Positions 1 to 8,001 of a DNA stretch of 8,642 nt are shown here, piece after piece. The notes under the pieces are model-generated. The model was given only the letters and a program-made list of their open reading frames with translations, ran no database searches and was not told where the DNA came from. The DNA is taken from positions 1-8,642 of the forward strand of contig CALGCU010000052.1 of the NCBI GenBank assembly GCA_937886455.1. Reading direction: 5' to 3'. Within the stretch, counting starts at the first letter, position 1; each line of letters starts with the position of its first letter. Origin of the DNA: an uncultured Bacteroidales bacterium. GTDB taxonomy: Bacteria; Bacteroidota; Bacteroidia; Bacteroidales; Paludibacteraceae. Position numbers and translations under genes: made by a program.

Positions 1-1
1 T

Positions 2-640
2 ATCGCTACAGGCGAAGCTGCTAAGGCCTTGGCTGAAGCAGGAGCTGATGCTGTGAAAGTGGGAATTGGGCCAGGCTCAATTTGTACGACGCGTGTGGTG
101 GCTGGTGTGGGTGTACCACAACTTTCTGCTATCTATGAAGTGGCTAAGGCTTTGCAGGGTACTGATGTGCCTCTGATTGCTGATGGTGGTTTGCGCTACT
201 CCGGTGATGTGGTAAAAGCTTTGGCTGCCGGTGGGTATTGTGTTATGGTTGGTTCGTTGGTGGCCGGTGTGGAAGAATCTCCGGGAGAAACAATCATTTT
301 CAATGGACGTAAGTTTAAGTCTTATCGCGGAATGGGGTCATTGGAGGCTATGGAACGTGGTAGTAAAGACCGTTACTTCCAATCCGGTGAGGTGGATGTG
401 AAAAAATTAGTTCCGGAAGGAATTGCTGCTCGTGTTCCTTATAAAGGTTCGCTGTTTGAAGTGGTGTATCAATTAGTGGGCGGATTGCGTGCCGGTATGG
501 GTTATTGTGGAGCTAAGGATATTTTGGCGCTTCATCAAGCTCAGTTTGTGCGCATTACCAATGCGGGTGTTTTGGAAAGTCACCCACATGATGTGACCAT
601 CACACGTGAGGCTCCTAACTACAGTCGTGGTGAAAATTAA
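2..640 (+). CDS. guaB: Inosine-5'-monophosphate dehydrogenase, C-terminal part (5' end outside window)
   Basis: IMP dehydrogenase oxidises IMP to XMP with NAD+, the committed step of guanine nucleotide synthesis in the cytoplasm. The reading frame is open from base 2 and gives 212 residues to the TAA stop, roughly the last 40 percent of a protein usually near 490 residues. The first possible start in frame, a TTG at 29, lies inside the conserved barrel, so it is not the real start. Visible signatures are the catalytic loop GIGPGSICTTR, with the nucleophilic Cys codon at 83-85, the IMP-phosphate segments DGGLRYSGD and GSLVAGVEESPGE, the YRGMGS motif, the mobile-flap Arg-Tyr pair in GSKDRYFQ, and the C-terminal segments GGLRAGMGYCGA and HDVTITREAPNY. 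The regulatory CBS domains, if present, would lie upstream of the window. No terminator is visible in the 40 bases before the next gene, so read-through is likely. Identification is secure. Confidence 0.98.
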   Translation: MATGEAAKALAEAGADAVKVGIGPGSICTTRVVAGVGVPQLSAIYEVAKALQGTDVPLIADGGLRYSGDVVKALAAGGYCVMVGSLVAGVEESPGETIIFNGRKFKSYRGMGSLEAMERGSKDRYFQSGEVDVKKLVPEGIAARVPYKGSLFEVVYQLVGGLRAGMGYCGAKDILALHQAQFVRITNAGVLESHPHDVTITREAPNYSRGEN

Positions 641-680
641 TGAAAAAATAAATTTACAGTAGAAATATAAACAAAAGAGT

Positions 681-2645
681 ATGAAAGTACGCACATGGTT
701 GCTTGGATGTTGTTGCGTTTTTACATTGGCAACATCTGCTCAGAATGAAGTGTTGATGACGATAGGTGATAAACCAATCTATGCTTCGGAATTTGAATAT
801 ATTTACACTAAAAACAATCAAGCCGGAAATGTAGCCAATAGACAGCCTTTGGAAGAGTATTTGGATTTGTTTATAAATTTCAAATTGAAAGTGGTGGCTG
901 CTGAAGCTGAAGGGTTAGATACTACGGCTGCTTTTAAGGCGGAACTGAGAGGCTATCGCAATCAATTGGCAGCTCCTTATCTTACAGATAATGAGGAGAG
1001 TGAACGATTGCTTCAAGAAGCATACGCCCGCAAAAAGGAAAATGTGAAAATAGCACATGTGGCTTTCAAATTGCCTGATAATCCAACTGCAGATGATACA
1101 TTGCAGGTGTATAAGAAGGTAATGGAGGTGCGTTCGGCTTTGTTGTCAAAGAATAAGAAAAAACGCTTAACATTCGAGCAAGCGGCACGTAAGTATTCAG
1201 ATGATCCAACAGTGAATGAAAACGGAGGAGTGTTAGGTTGGGTGAGTGTTTTCCGCTATCTTTATCCTTTGGAATGTGCAGCCTACAACACTCCTGTAGG
1301 AGAAGTGTCTATGCCGGTAAGAACACATTTTGGCTATCACCTTGTGAAAGTGCTTGATCGTATTCCGAGTGCAGGCGATGTTCTCACCGCTCATATCATG
1401 CTTTTCACGAGCAGAGACAATGATAGTATAAATCAACGTGCGGCTTTCTTGGCCGACTCAATCTCACAACGCTTGAAAGCCGGAGAGGACTTTGTTTCTC
1501 TTGTGCGCAACTATTCACAAGACCGTGGTTCTACGGGACGTGATGGACAATTGCCGTGGTTTGGAAGAGGTGAAATGGCTTCGCCTGAATATGAAGAAGT
1601 GGCTTTTTCGCTCAACAAAGGCGAAATTAGCGAACCTTTCCGTTCAGCTTATGGATGGCACATTGTTCAACTACAAGATAAAAGAGAACTACGCCCATTG
1701 GAAGAAATGCGTGATGAGTTGGAACGTAATGTAGAACGTGACACTCGTGGCCGACAAGTGCAATTGTCTTTTGTGAATAAGTTGAAACAGAAATATGCTT
1801 ATGAGGCACAAGAAGAAAATTGGGCACCTCTTTACGCTTATGCAGCCACAATGGATATGGGAAGCCCAGCATTCTTGGACTCTGTGGCTACTATCTCTAA
1901 CGTTTTGTTTTCAATTAATAATAAAGAATATACCACTAAGGATTGGGCTCAGTACATAAAAACGCATGCAAGAAAGGTGTCGCAAGCCATTCCGGAAGAA
2001 GCTGTGAAGCAGCGTATTGCTGACTATGTGAAGGATGAGCTGATAGCATTGGCAGATGAAGACTTGGCCAATGAACATGCTGACTTTAGAAATCTGCTCA
2101 ATGAATATCATGATGGTATTTTGCTCTTTGAAGTAAGTAATCGTGAAGTCTGGGAGCGTGCTTCTAAGGATGAAGAGGGTATGGAGAAATTCTTTGATGC
2201 ACATCGTGCTGATTATGCCTGGTCAGAGCCCCACTACAAAGGTAGTGTCATCTATTGTAAAGATAAATCCACGTGGAAAGCAGCTAAAGCAATTGCTAAG
2301 CATACTGAAGCCGACTCTCTACAAACATACTTGGCGCGTCGATTGAATGATAGTATTCAATATGTGCGTATTGAACAGGGTCTATATGTCAAAGGTGATA
2401 ATCCTGTGGTGGATAAACAGATTTTCAAAACTGGCAACTATAAACCGACGGAGGAATATCCGTATGTCTTTGTAAAAGGATATTTGCAGAAAGAATTGCC
2501 TGACGATTATAATGATGTGAGAGGGGTTCTTACATCTGACTATCAACAATTCTTGGAAAAAGAATGGATTAAACAACTCAGAATCACGTATCCAGTAGCA
2601 GTGGACGACAGAGTGTTTGAGGCACTAAAACAACGACTAAAATAA
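681..2645 (+). CDS. Periplasmic SurA/PpiC-like peptidyl-prolyl cis-trans isomerase with two parvulin domains
   Basis: Predicted exported folding catalyst and chaperone of 654 residues, of the kind that helps outer-membrane and secreted proteins fold in the periplasm. The start at 681 gives a good signal peptide: a basic MKVR end, a hydrophobic stretch to about residue 17, and an ATSA/QN cleavage site after residue 20. A SurA-like helical region (about 25-115) follows. The first parvulin domain is at about 121-228, with KYSDDP, NGGVLGW and FGYHLVKV. The second is at about 233-335, with AHIML, NYSQDRGS, DGQLPWFGRGEM and YGWHIVQLQDK. The rest, about 340-654, is a long mostly helical region without a motif I recognise, typical of the long Bacteroidota form. 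Seven D-S/T-hydrophobic (or Thr) triplets match the Bacteroidota O-glycosylation sequon. No SD sequence is obvious, as is common in this phylum. The gene lies 40 bases after guaB and probably shares its transcript. I leave the symbol blank because several paralogues of this type usually coexist. Confidence 0.94.
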   Translation: MKVRTWLLGCCCVFTLATSAQNEVLMTIGDKPIYASEFEYIYTKNNQAGNVANRQPLEEYLDLFINFKLKVVAAEAEGLDTTAAFKAELRGYRNQLAAPYLTDNEESERLLQEAYARKKENVKIAHVAFKLPDNPTADDTLQVYKKVMEVRSALLSKNKKKRLTFEQAARKYSDDPTVNENGGVLGWVSVFRYLYPLECAAYNTPVGEVSMPVRTHFGYHLVKVLDRIPSAGDVLTAHIMLFTSRDNDSINQRAAFLADSISQRLKAGEDFVSLVRNYSQDRGSTGRDGQLPWFGRGEMASPEYEEVAFSLNKGEISEPFRSAYGWHIVQLQDKRELRPLEEMRDELERNVERDTRGRQVQLSFVNKLKQKYAYEAQEENWAPLYAYAATMDMGSPAFLDSVATISNVLFSINNKEYTTKDWAQYIKTHARKVSQAIPEEAVKQRIADYVKDELIALADEDLANEHADFRNLLNEYHDGILLFEVSNREVWERASKDEEGMEKFFDAHRADYAWSEPHYKGSVIYCKDKSTWKAAKAIAKHTEADSLQTYLARRLNDSIQYVRIEQGLYVKGDNPVVDKQIFKTGNYKPTEEYPYVFVKGYLQKELPDDYNDVRGVLTSDYQQFLEKEWIKQLRITYPVAVDDRVFEALKQRLK

Positions 2646-2663
2646 TCTTAACAGATAGGTAAT

Positions 2664-2692
2664 AGGAGTGGATTCGAAGAGAATCTGCTCCT
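2664..2692 (+). terminator. Probable intrinsic terminator after the prolyl isomerase gene
   Basis: The arms AGGAGTGGATTC (2664-2675) and GAATCTGCTCCT (2681-2692) can form 12 continuous RNA pairs, two of them G-U, around a five-base loop GAAGA. The hairpin starts 18 bases after the stop codon at 2645. It is followed by the U-rich but not pure-U tract CTCTATATATTTCATT. Position and shape fit a rho-independent terminator separating guaB and the isomerase from the next unit, though the imperfect tail suggests leaky termination. Confidence 0.6.
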
Positions 2693-2703
2693 CTATATAT
2701 TTC
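2673..2703 (+). promoter_or_regulatory. Weak candidate Bacteroides-type promoter for the DUF2723 gene
   Basis: TATATTTC at 2696-2703 matches the TAnnTTTG -7 box except for the last base. TTCG at 2673-2676 matches the TTTG -33 box in three of four positions, with a 19-base spacer. The start of transcription would fall near 2709, leaving a leader of about 28 bases before the ATG at 2738. The candidate overlaps the 3' part of the terminator hairpin. Both boxes carry a mismatch, so this is tentative. Confidence 0.22.
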
Positions 2704-2737
2704 ATTGATTTAGAATTTATAAAGTAAAACTACACAC

Positions 2738-5700
2738 ATGAAGCATTTCAAATTATGGAATAATCTATTGGGGTGGTTGTCTTTTGCAGTAGCTGCGGTC
2801 ACCTACCTCTTGACGATGGAACCAACAGCCAGTTTCTGGGACTGTGGGGAGTTTATCTCTACAGCATATAAGTTAGACGTAGGACACCCTCCTGGAGCTC
2901 CGTTCTTTATGCTCACAGGACGTTTCTTCTCTCTCTTTGCCTCCGACCCCACAAAGGTTGCGATGATGATTAACGCCTTGTCGGCTCTGTGTAGCGCTTT
3001 TACTATTCTATTCCTATTTTGGACTATTACGCGATTAGGACGTATATTGCTTGATAATAAACAGCCTGAAAATTTGACTATTGGTCAGGGAATTGCTTTG
3101 CTTGGCGCCGGATTAGTGGGAGCTTTGGCTTATACGTTCTCTGATACATTTTGGTTCTCTGCGGTGGAAGGTGAAGTGTATGCTTATTCGTCTTTATTCA
3201 CAGCGGTAGTCTTCTGGAGTATATTGAAGTGGCATGAACAAGCTGATGAAGAAGGGTCTGATAGATGGCTTATCTTGATTGCTTATTTAATGGGACTTTC
3301 TATTGGTGTACACTTGTTGAACCTCTTGGCTATCCCGGCTATTGTGATGGTGTACTACTATCGTAAGTTTAATGCTTCATGGAAGGGAGCATTAGGCGCC
3401 TTTGTTGCTTCTGCGGCAATCTTGGCCACTGTCCTCTATGGTATGATTCCGGGATTCGTTGAAGTGGCTTGCTGGTTTGAATTACTTTTTGTGAATGTAT
3501 TACACCTTCCATTTAATACGGGTGTACTGGTATATATTTGTTTGACAGTGGTTGCCTTGGCATGGGCTATCTGGGAAACAGCTACAGCCAAGAACTATTG
3601 GCGTATGATAGCCTCTTTTATTGTGGCAATTACAGCAGTGGGAATACCTTTCTTCAAAGAAAGTGTTGTCATCGGTGTGATAGTCATTGCACTTTTGGCT
3701 GGATTCTTCTATTGGAAACGTGAAGTAGTAGAGGCTCGTTGGCTCAATACGGTTATTATGATGATTACTGTAATGTTGATTGGGTATTCTTCTTATGCGG
3801 TTATTGTAATACGCTCTGCGGCTGAACCGCCAATGGACCAAAACTCGCCTGATAATGTGTTTGCGCTTAAGGCGTATTTGAACCGTGAACAGTATGGTGA
3901 CCGACCTTTGATATATGGAGCAGTATATAGCGCTCCGGGAAAACGCGTGCCGGAGGGCATGTATTGTGTGCCGGAAACAAAACAAGGTGCTGCTCAATAT
4001 GCGCCAAAACCTAAAAATGACCCTAACGAACCGGATGAATACATTGTTACGGGATATAAAGTTACTTATGTGACGGATGAAAAGTTCAATATGCTTTTCC
4101 CGCGTATGTACAGCAGTCAGGATAGTCATGTTAAGGCTTACAAGGAATGGGCAAAAATCAAAGGTAATAAGGTAAGTTACGAAACATGCGGACAACGTCA
4201 AACGGCAGTGAAACCTACCTTTGCAGAAAACTTGCGATTTTTCTTTAGTTATCAATGCAATTTTATGTATTGGCGCTACTTTATGTGGAATTTTAGCGGA
4301 AGACAAAACGACTTGCAAGGGCATGGTGAACTTGATAAAGGAAACTGGATTACGGGTATTCCATTCATTGATAATGCTATGCTTGGTGATCAAAGTACAT
4401 TACCCGACTCGTTGGCTGATAACAAAGGACGTAATCGCTACTACTTATTGCCACTCTTGTTGGGTATTATTGGAATAATTTTCCAACTCACCAAGGGTAA
4501 AAAAGGTGAACAAAACTTTTTTATCACTTTCTTGCTCTTCTTCCTCACAGGATTGGCTATTGTGGTTTACCTTAACCAAACTCCCTACCAACCGCGTGAA
4601 CGTGACTATGCGTATGCAGGATCTTTCTATGCTTTCTGTATATGGATTGGATTGGGTGTTTTAGGTGTGGCAAAAGCAATAGAAAAGATAATGCCTAAAT
4701 CGGTAGCTGCTATATTGGCAACACTCATTTGTTTAGGTGTACCTACTTTGATGGCAACTGAAAACTGGGACGATCACGATAGAAGTGACAGATACGTGGC
4801 TCGTGATTTCGGGGCTAACTATCTCACTTCATGTGAACCTAATTCCATCATCTTTTGTAATGGAGATAACGACACGTTCCCATTGTGGTACAATCAAGAG
4901 GTAGAGGGCTACCGAACTGATGTTCGTTCATGTAATTTGAGCTATCTGAACACAGATTGGTACATCGACCAGATGAAGCGTCCTTATTATGAGTCGGAAG
5001 CTTTGCCTATTTCTTGGGAAAAGAAAGACTACATGGCAGGAAAGAATGACTATGTTTTAGTGGATAATCGCCTCAATATGGAACTAAGTCTTCAATCTGT
5101 GTACGACTTCTTGCTCTCTGATGACCCGCGCACAAAATTGGAGAATGGAGAAGCCTACATACCTACTACGAAAGTTTATATACCGGTTGATAGAAATGTT
5201 GTGGCTCAGAGTACGCTCTTCGGAGATACAACTAAATATAATCCGAATGACTATGCTCAACGCTTAGACTTGAGAATGAAAAGAGGCATGACCAAAAGCG
5301 AACTCATGGCGATGGAAATGCTGCAAACGGCGCAATGGAAACGTCCTATCTATTTTGCCATCACAGTAGGAAATGATTATTACCTCGGATTGGAAAAGTA
5401 TTTTGAACTCACTGGTATGGCATATAGAGTGACACCAATTGCAAGCAAGGATGGACAGCCACGTGTGAACACAGAAATTATGTACGACAACCTTATGAAC
5501 AAATTCCGCTATGGAAATGTGGCGTCTGAAAATGTTTATCTGGATGAAAATACACTACGCATGTGTGGCACACACAGAATGATGTTCGCTCAATTAGCTG
5601 ACGCTTTAATTAGGGAAGGACAAAATGAAAAAGCACTCAAAGCTGTGGACTATAGTTTTGAGGTATTACCCGGAAAAACAGTTAAACATGACTATTATTC

Positions 5701-5968
5701 CACCCTCTTGGCTGATGCTTATTATCGATTGGCACAACCCGAAAAGGCGGATGAAATCATGAGAGCGGTAGCCACTGACTGTGTGCAATATCTGTATTGG
5801 ATAGCTTCTATGGGGCAGCAAAAAGCTGCTGTGATGAAACATCAAAACGGACAAAAGATAGCTATGCTTAATCACGTTTTGAGCATTTGCAATCAGTATG
5901 GAAGATACGAGGTAATGAAAGAATATGAAGCCGACTTTTTGCGATTTGCAGATACACGTGGAAGATAG
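2738..5968 (+). CDS. DUF2723 / glycosyltransferase family 117 multi-pass membrane protein
   Basis: An inner-membrane protein of 1076 residues. The N-terminal DUF2723 domain is plain: a first membrane helix (about 10-26), then EPTASFWDCGEF and KLDVGHPPGAPFF at about 28-57, the family hallmark, with acidic residues D35 and E38 in the first external loop as in GT-C glycosyltransferases. About ten hydrophobic segments lie between 10 and 358. A soluble stretch (about 360-565) contains WRYFMWNFSGRQND near 512-525. A second membrane group (about 568-673) contains QTPYQPRERDYAYAGSF at 614-630. A large non-membrane C-terminal domain (about 675-1076) carries ENWDDHDRSDRY, CNGDNDTFPLWY and a TPR-like helical stretch at about 945-1012. 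The family is classed as GT117 and includes human TMEM260, a protein O-mannosyltransferase. A role in Bacteroidota protein O-glycosylation is therefore plausible but inferred. No strong SD sequence precedes the ATG. The gene probably heads a unit with cdsA, 42 bases downstream. Confidence 0.94.
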   Translation: MKHFKLWNNLLGWLSFAVAAVTYLLTMEPTASFWDCGEFISTAYKLDVGHPPGAPFFMLTGRFFSLFASDPTKVAMMINALSALCSAFTILFLFWTITRLGRILLDNKQPENLTIGQGIALLGAGLVGALAYTFSDTFWFSAVEGEVYAYSSLFTAVVFWSILKWHEQADEEGSDRWLILIAYLMGLSIGVHLLNLLAIPAIVMVYYYRKFNASWKGALGAFVASAAILATVLYGMIPGFVEVACWFELLFVNVLHLPFNTGVLVYICLTVVALAWAIWETATAKNYWRMIASFIVAITAVGIPFFKESVVIGVIVIALLAGFFYWKREVVEARWLNTVIMMITVMLIGYSSYAVIVIRSAAEPPMDQNSPDNVFALKAYLNREQYGDRPLIYGAVYSAPGKRVPEGMYCVPETKQGAAQYAPKPKNDPNEPDEYIVTGYKVTYVTDEKFNMLFPRMYSSQDSHVKAYKEWAKIKGNKVSYETCGQRQTAVKPTFAENLRFFFSYQCNFMYWRYFMWNFSGRQNDLQGHGELDKGNWITGIPFIDNAMLGDQSTLPDSLADNKGRNRYYLLPLLLGIIGIIFQLTKGKKGEQNFFITFLLFFLTGLAIVVYLNQTPYQPRERDYAYAGSFYAFCIWIGLGVLGVAKAIEKIMPKSVAAILATLICLGVPTLMATENWDDHDRSDRYVARDFGANYLTSCEPNSIIFCNGDNDTFPLWYNQEVEGYRTDVRSCNLSYLNTDWYIDQMKRPYYESEALPISWEKKDYMAGKNDYVLVDNRLNMELSLQSVYDFLLSDDPRTKLENGEAYIPTTKVYIPVDRNVVAQSTLFGDTTKYNPNDYAQRLDLRMKRGMTKSELMAMEMLQTAQWKRPIYFAITVGNDYYLGLEKYFELTGMAYRVTPIASKDGQPRVNTEIMYDNLMNKFRYGNVASENVYLDENTLRMCGTHRMMFAQLADALIREGQNEKALKAVDYSFEVLPGKTVKHDYYSTLLADAYYRLAQPEKADEIMRAVATDCVQYLYWIASMGQQKAAVMKHQNGQKIAMLNHVLSICNQYGRYEVMKEYEADFLRFADTRGR

Positions 5969-6010
5969 GCCTTAGGATTAAGTGTAAATTATAATAAAGG
6001 AAATAACATT

Positions 6011-6859
6011 ATGAATGCTAAATTAAAGAACTTCTTCATACGCCTGCTCAGTGGCGCGGTATTTGTCTCTTTAGTGTTGGGGACATTGTTATTTTGCCCA
6101 ATAGCATTCATAGTGCTGTTTGCTGTCTTTGTGGCAATTGGTCTGCATGAATTTCATCGTGCCACCAATCAGTCTGAAAACCTCTCTGTGTCTGCATGGA
6201 GTGCAATGTTAGCAGGCGTCTTGCTTTTCTTGGCATTTTTCCAACAACAAGCTGCAGTGGCTGGACCATCACTCTTTGCTATCTACGCCTTGTGGCTCAT
6301 GGCATGTCTGCTGGCTGAACTTTTCAGAAAAAAAGAAAAACCTCTCCATAATCTTGCCTACATGGCATTAGGACAACTCTATGTTGCACTCCCATTGGCC
6401 ATGCTTTCACTACTGTTGTTTACTAAAGATGGTGCGTGGCAGTCGGCTTGGGTATTGTTGATGCTCGTCACTATTTGGATCAACGACTCGTTTGCCTATA
6501 TCTTTGGAATCTTGTTGGGAAAACACAGAATGTTTGAACGCATCTCACCTAAAAAGTCTTGGGAGGGATTTGCTGGAGGGGCATTCATGTCCTTGCTCTT
6601 TGGCATTGCGTGCTACTATTACGTACCGCAACTTTTCCCTACAGCCACACCCTCTTTGAACTTATGGCAGTGGATGTTGTTGGCTGAAATCATCGTCGCT
6701 TCCTCAACATTGGGAGACTTGTTGGAATCTCTCATGAAAAGAAACTTAGGAATTAAAGACTACGGAAGAATCATGCCGGGACACGGCGGAGTGCTCGATA
6801 GATTTGATAGTCTTATTGCTTCCGTAATAGCTCTATGGGCGTTTCTTGCTCTCTTGTAA
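6011..6859 (+). CDS. cdsA: Phosphatidate cytidylyltransferase (CDP-diacylglycerol synthase)
   Basis: CdsA condenses CTP with phosphatidic acid to give CDP-diacylglycerol and pyrophosphate, the branch-point intermediate for membrane phospholipids, at the cytoplasmic membrane. The 282-residue length is normal. Hydrophobic segments run through most of residues 12-280. Conserved motifs are INDSFAY (157-163), SPKKSWEG (179-186), SSTLGDLLES (231-240) and the C-terminal signature KRNLGIKD to PGHGGVLDRFDS (243-267), with metal- and substrate-binding residues D236, K243, D250, H258, D263 and D266. An AAAGGA at 5996-6001, nine bases before the ATG, is a moderate SD sequence. The gene sits 42 bases after the DUF2723 gene and 36 bases before the PorT-like gene, with no terminator in either gap, so all three are probably co-transcribed. 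In many Bacteroidales, as I recall, cdsA lies beside ftsH; that neighbour is absent here. Identification is secure. Confidence 0.97.
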   Translation: MNAKLKNFFIRLLSGAVFVSLVLGTLLFCPIAFIVLFAVFVAIGLHEFHRATNQSENLSVSAWSAMLAGVLLFLAFFQQQAAVAGPSLFAIYALWLMACLLAELFRKKEKPLHNLAYMALGQLYVALPLAMLSLLLFTKDGAWQSAWVLLMLVTIWINDSFAYIFGILLGKHRMFERISPKKSWEGFAGGAFMSLLFGIACYYYVPQLFPTATPSLNLWQWMLLAEIIVASSTLGDLLESLMKRNLGIKDYGRIMPGHGGVLDRFDSLIASVIALWAFLALL

Positions 6860-6895
6860 CAATAAAACAGCTTTTCTGACGTTGAATAAATTGAT

Positions 6896-7612
6896 ATGAA
6901 AAAAATACTGTTGTTGTTTTGTTTGCTCACACTCGTTCCGTTTCAAACTCTGCTGAAAGGGCAGAATCTTTTGTATGTGGATGAACGCCCATTGCATTTC
7001 GGATTCTCGTTGGGGATGAACTTGATGGACTTGACTGTTAATCCAAGTATGCTCCCTTGTGGACCTAATGGAGAGGTACTCCAAGCACGTGTCTCTTCTA
7101 TGTTGCCTGGCTTCTCCGTCGGAGTAATTGGCGATGTACGCCTGAATCGTTATTTTAATCTAAGACTTCACCCCACTTTTCACTTCGGACAACGTACCAT
7201 AAGTTACAAACCGGATGGAGCTGATAAAAAAGACCCTATCGCCTATAAGACTGACATAGTCTCTATGCCTATTACAGTTCCTGTTTATGTGAAATTTAAT
7301 GCGGATAGAGAGTGGAATGGAAGACCTTACTTGCTGGCTGGTGCTGGCGTCTCCTTTGATGTGGGACGTGACAAAGAACGCTATGTACTCACCAAGTTCT
7401 TTGATTATTTCATTGAGTTTGGAGTGGGATGTGAACTCTATTTCTCTTTCTTTAAGCTCTCCCCGGAACTTAAATTCTCCATCGGACTCAATAACGCACT
7501 TGTCCCGGTTGACCAACGTCCCGAACTGCGAGACGAAACGGTGCAATTCTACACTAACGCACTCAGCCGACTCGGAACACGTATGCTGACACTATCTTTC
7601 AACTTTGAATAA
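6896..7612 (+). CDS. porT: PorT-like outer-membrane beta-barrel protein (type IX secretion family)
   Basis: Predicted outer-membrane protein of 238 residues. It begins with a signal peptide (MKKILLL, hydrophobic to about residue 20, likely cleavage near residue 22 before QNLLY). The mature part has alternating beta-strand patterns typical of the small OmpA-like barrels of the PorT family: HFGFSLGMNLMDL (34-46), GFSVGVIGDVRLNRYFNLRLHPTF, split over 72-95, FGQRTISYK (97-105), PITVPVYVKF (125-134), PYLLAGAGVSFDVG (144-157), FFDYFIEFGVGCEL (168-181), LKFSIGLNN (192-200) and a final strand MLTLSFNFE with the Phe near the C terminus usual for outer-membrane barrels. PorT/SprT is required for type IX secretion in Porphyromonas and Flavobacterium. 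This protein resembles the true PorT in length and in the LRLHPTFHFGQR region, but the general porT-family label also covers unrelated small barrels, so the exact role is probable, not proven. No SD sequence is visible. The 36-base gap to cdsA suggests co-transcription. Confidence 0.82.
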   Translation: MKKILLLFCLLTLVPFQTLLKGQNLLYVDERPLHFGFSLGMNLMDLTVNPSMLPCGPNGEVLQARVSSMLPGFSVGVIGDVRLNRYFNLRLHPTFHFGQRTISYKPDGADKKDPIAYKTDIVSMPITVPVYVKFNADREWNGRPYLLAGAGVSFDVGRDKERYVLTKFFDYFIEFGVGCELYFSFFKLSPELKFSIGLNNALVPVDQRPELRDETVQFYTNALSRLGTRMLTLSFNFE

Positions 7613-7636
7613 CTAACCCAAACATGCAGATAATAA

Positions 7637-7663
7637 AAACGACGGGCATATTGTCCGTCGTTT
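7637..7663. terminator. Bidirectional intrinsic terminator between convergent genes
   Basis: AAACGACGGGC (7637-7647) pairs with GTCCGTCGTTT (7653-7663) around the loop ATATT, giving 11 pairs with a single G-U in RNA read from the plus strand. On the plus strand the hairpin is followed by CTATTCG after the TTT of the arm. On the minus strand it runs into a T-rich tract (TTTTTATTA, complement of 7631-7639). It lies 25 bases after the PorT-like gene and 20 bases beyond the stop of the minus-strand gene, so it probably ends transcripts from both sides. Confidence 0.82.
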
Positions 7664-7682
7664 CTATTCGTAAAAATATATT

Positions 7683-7958
7683 CTACGCTAATTCATCAAT
7701 ACGTTTTAATACATCTAATCTCTTTTCGGCAATATATTCCCACAAAGCATTAAAATATGCCTTCACAGCCTTCTTGTCACCCACATTAGCATGAGAAATG
7801 CGCTTAATGGCTTCTTCTTGATATGTTGCTACATCATTGAGTATTTGCACGAGTTGAGAAATGTCAACTGTTCTATCTTGTGATTTGAGTAAACAAATAA
7901 ATTGAATACACTCACAGTCTTGCGCGATAAGTTTCTTTAAAGTCCTACGATTAGCCAT
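7683..7958 (-). CDS. Small helical protein of unknown function
   Basis: A 91-residue soluble protein with no signal peptide or membrane segment. It begins MANRRTLKKLI, and the rest looks helical, with likely helices at about 5-27, 33-53, 62-79 and 80-90. Short phrases such as ATYQEEAIKRISHAN and AVKAYFNALWEYI stand out. From memory, a set of unnamed Bacteroidales proteins of about 90-100 residues starts MANRR-LKK and has an I-RISH segment mid-protein, and this looks like a divergent member; I know of no assigned function. Two cysteines (C15, C17) are near the N terminus without a metal-site pattern. The start is supported by the MANRR beginning and by a well-placed Bacteroides-type promoter (8031-8060), which leaves a leader of about 66 bases. 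No SD sequence is present. The gene ends facing the PorT-like gene, with a shared terminator between them. Confidence 0.78.
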   Translation of the reverse strand: MANRRTLKKLIAQDCECIQFICLLKSQDRTVDISQLVQILNDVATYQEEAIKRISHANVGDKKAVKAYFNALWEYIAEKRLDVLKRIDELA

Positions 7959-8001
7959 AATACGATAATCTTAAATATGAATAAATTATATATGAAGAGG
8001 A

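Noticed and set aside
29..640. TTG at 29 as the start of a short separate protein
   Set aside because: The same frame is open upstream to the window edge and encodes conserved IMP dehydrogenase sequence, so this is an internal Leu codon of a truncated guaB.
681..716. Possible lipoprotein signal (LLGC at residues 7-10, followed by two more Cys) in the prolyl isomerase
   Set aside because: Only about five residues separate the positive end from the Cys, too short for a lipoprotein hydrophobic region. The hydrophobic stretch continues past the Cys to a good ATSA/Q cleavage site, so a normal signal peptide is favoured.
3500..4393. Long open frame of 297 codons on the minus strand inside the DUF2723 gene
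   Set aside because: It lies wholly within a well-supported gene on the other strand, and its translation is rich in Ile, His, Arg and Cys without any recognisable motif. It is a shadow frame.
7160..7589. Overlapping open frames of 128 and 96 codons on both strands inside the PorT-like gene
   Set aside because: The PorT-like frame has a signal peptide, barrel strands and correct family length. The others lack motifs and are shadows.
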